NCBI RefSeq assembly: GCF_016469335.1
Contig: NZ_CP059888.1
Location: 124,001 to 188,000, forward strand
Length of the DNA: 64,000 bases
From: Flocculibacter collagenilyticus
GTDB taxonomy: Bacteria; Pseudomonadota; Gammaproteobacteria; Enterobacterales; Alteromonadaceae
Direction of reading: 5' to 3'
Positions 63,339-64,000 of the stretch are shown piece after piece (within the stretch, counting starts at the first letter, position 1; the number at the start of each line of letters is the position of its first letter). Under the pieces are notes generated by a model that was not told the origin of the DNA, made no database searches, and saw only the letters and a list, made by a program, of their open reading frames with translations. The position numbers and the translations under genes are program-made.

Positions 63339-63929
63339 TTATACATGTTTACCGCGTTGCCATGGTGTATTACTTAAATGCTGGTTACCAGCATCAATTG
63401 CGCCTTGTTCCATAGTCGTCGCCATCGAATCATTCCAACGGTTTAGATAGCCAAATAAAGATATTACACCCAATATCTCTACAATCTCACCTTCATCCCA
63501 GTGCGCATTCATATTTTGCTGAACAGTTTCATCAACGGCATTTGGTACAGAAGACGCCGCAAGTGCAAACTCGAATGCAGCTTTTTCTGCATCGCTATAT
63601 AAGTCGCTAGTTCGAAATTCCCAGATATTTGCTAACCGCTCTGGTGAGCTCCCATATCGCTCAGCGGCCAAAATGGTATGCGCTTGGCAGTAATTACACC
63701 CTGTATTCGCACTGGTTAAATAGCCAATTAAACGTTTTTGCTCACTAGTCACGCGGCCTTCGTTTTTCATCACGGCTTTATTTAGGTTAATAAATGCAGT
63801 GGCAATGTCAGGCCTACGCTGCATGGTAAGTACACTATTTGGACAGAAACCCAGCGTTTCATTAAAGAAAGTAGCTAGTTCGGCAACGTCGGGTGAGTGA
63901 TTTTCTGTAAGGGGTGAGATAAGTGGCAT
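63339..63929 (-). CDS. AhpD-like carboxymuconolactone decarboxylase-family protein
   Basis: 196 aa. Catalytic CxxC in NTGCNYCQAHT, followed by helices typical of the AhpD/CMD fold. Annotated relatives are called peroxidase-related enzymes; the redox-active Cys pair suggests alkylhydroperoxidase-type activity, but the substrate is not known. Single gene converging on cysQ with 21 bases between stops. Confidence 0.87.
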   Translation of the reverse strand: MPLISPLTENHSPDVAELATFFNETLGFCPNSVLTMQRRPDIATAFINLNKAVMKNEGRVTSEQKRLIGYLTSANTGCNYCQAHTILAAERYGSSPERLANIWEFRTSDLYSDAEKAAFEFALAASSVPNAVDETVQQNMNAHWDEGEIVEILGVISLFGYLNRWNDSMATTMEQGAIDAGNQHLSNTPWQRGKHV

Positions 63930-64000
63930 AATTATCCTTGTTATTATTTTATATTACACGTATGTAGTACTGCCTATTTTTACCACAGTATCAGGCAACG
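63930..64000. other. Right edge of the window
   Basis: 71 AT-rich bases, probably the promoter of the AhpD-like gene. Nothing else seen. Confidence 0.3.

Overview
The window reads as ordinary chromosome from a marine gammaproteobacterium of the order Alteromonadales. A Colwelliaceae-type genus such as Thalassotalea or Colwellia is my best guess from gene content, synteny and the AT-rich composition; no rRNA or other marker is present to confirm it. Coding density is high. I see no CRISPR array, prophage, tRNA or rRNA. The only mobile element is a decayed IS982-like remnant near 60.6-61.1 kb.

Region 1 (0-14.7 kb, mostly minus strand) is a stretched form of the classic gammaproteobacterial ubiE-ubiJ-ubiB-tatABCD-hemB block. 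It covers ubiquinone synthesis, the twin-arginine translocase, TatD and porphobilinogen synthase. Between ubiB and tatA sit lineage-specific genes: a GNAT enzyme, a TPR lipoprotein with a transglutaminase-like core, a P-loop kinase-like protein, an M28 peptidase and an outer-membrane barrel protein. Two GGDEF diguanylate cyclases flank the block. Region 2 (15-26 kb) is housekeeping and envelope functions: a DUF885 peptidase, a potassium channel, an EVE-domain protein, TesB, PlsB, a secreted NUC1 nuclease and DusA.

Region 3 (26-31 kb) is a phage-shock (Psp) region. pspA-pspC plus a third membrane gene follow a sigma-54 promoter with an upstream palindrome. About 0.9 kb upstream, a tiny operon (a 92-aa exported protein plus a 41-aa membrane peptide) carries the same 17-nt upstream site at exactly the same distance (129 bp) from its own sigma-54 promoter. 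I regard this pair as the most interesting feature of the window: a candidate undescribed branch of the PspF stress regulon. Downstream lie a PCuAC copper-chaperone-like protein, a DUF2333 protein and a TIGR04219 barrel protein.

Region 4 (31-39 kb) holds a BarA-like hybrid kinase without an Hpt domain, divergent from a periplasmic protein. It also has a parvulin, a chromosomal CAT-like acetyltransferase, a small protein behind another sigma-54-like promoter (paralogous to one at 18.8 kb), a cysteine-synthase-like enzyme paired with an M19 dipeptidase, and MaoP. Region 5 (39-47 kb) is acyl-CoA metabolism: a free-standing acyltransferase, a fused E1 alpha/beta 2-oxoacid dehydrogenase, glutaryl-CoA dehydrogenase, a divergent LysR regulator, a threonine dehydratase and a degenerate HD-GYP protein.

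Region 6 (47-60 kb) holds an SPFH protein and then a scattered version of the E. coli yheU-yheT-yheS-yheV-slyX-fkpA neighbourhood, interrupted by azlCD with its LysR regulator, a zinc-ribbon protein and a 49-aa DUF3149-like membrane protein. Region 7 (60-64 kb) contains the IS remnant, then yrfG divergent from nudE and cysQ, and finally an AhpD-like protein.
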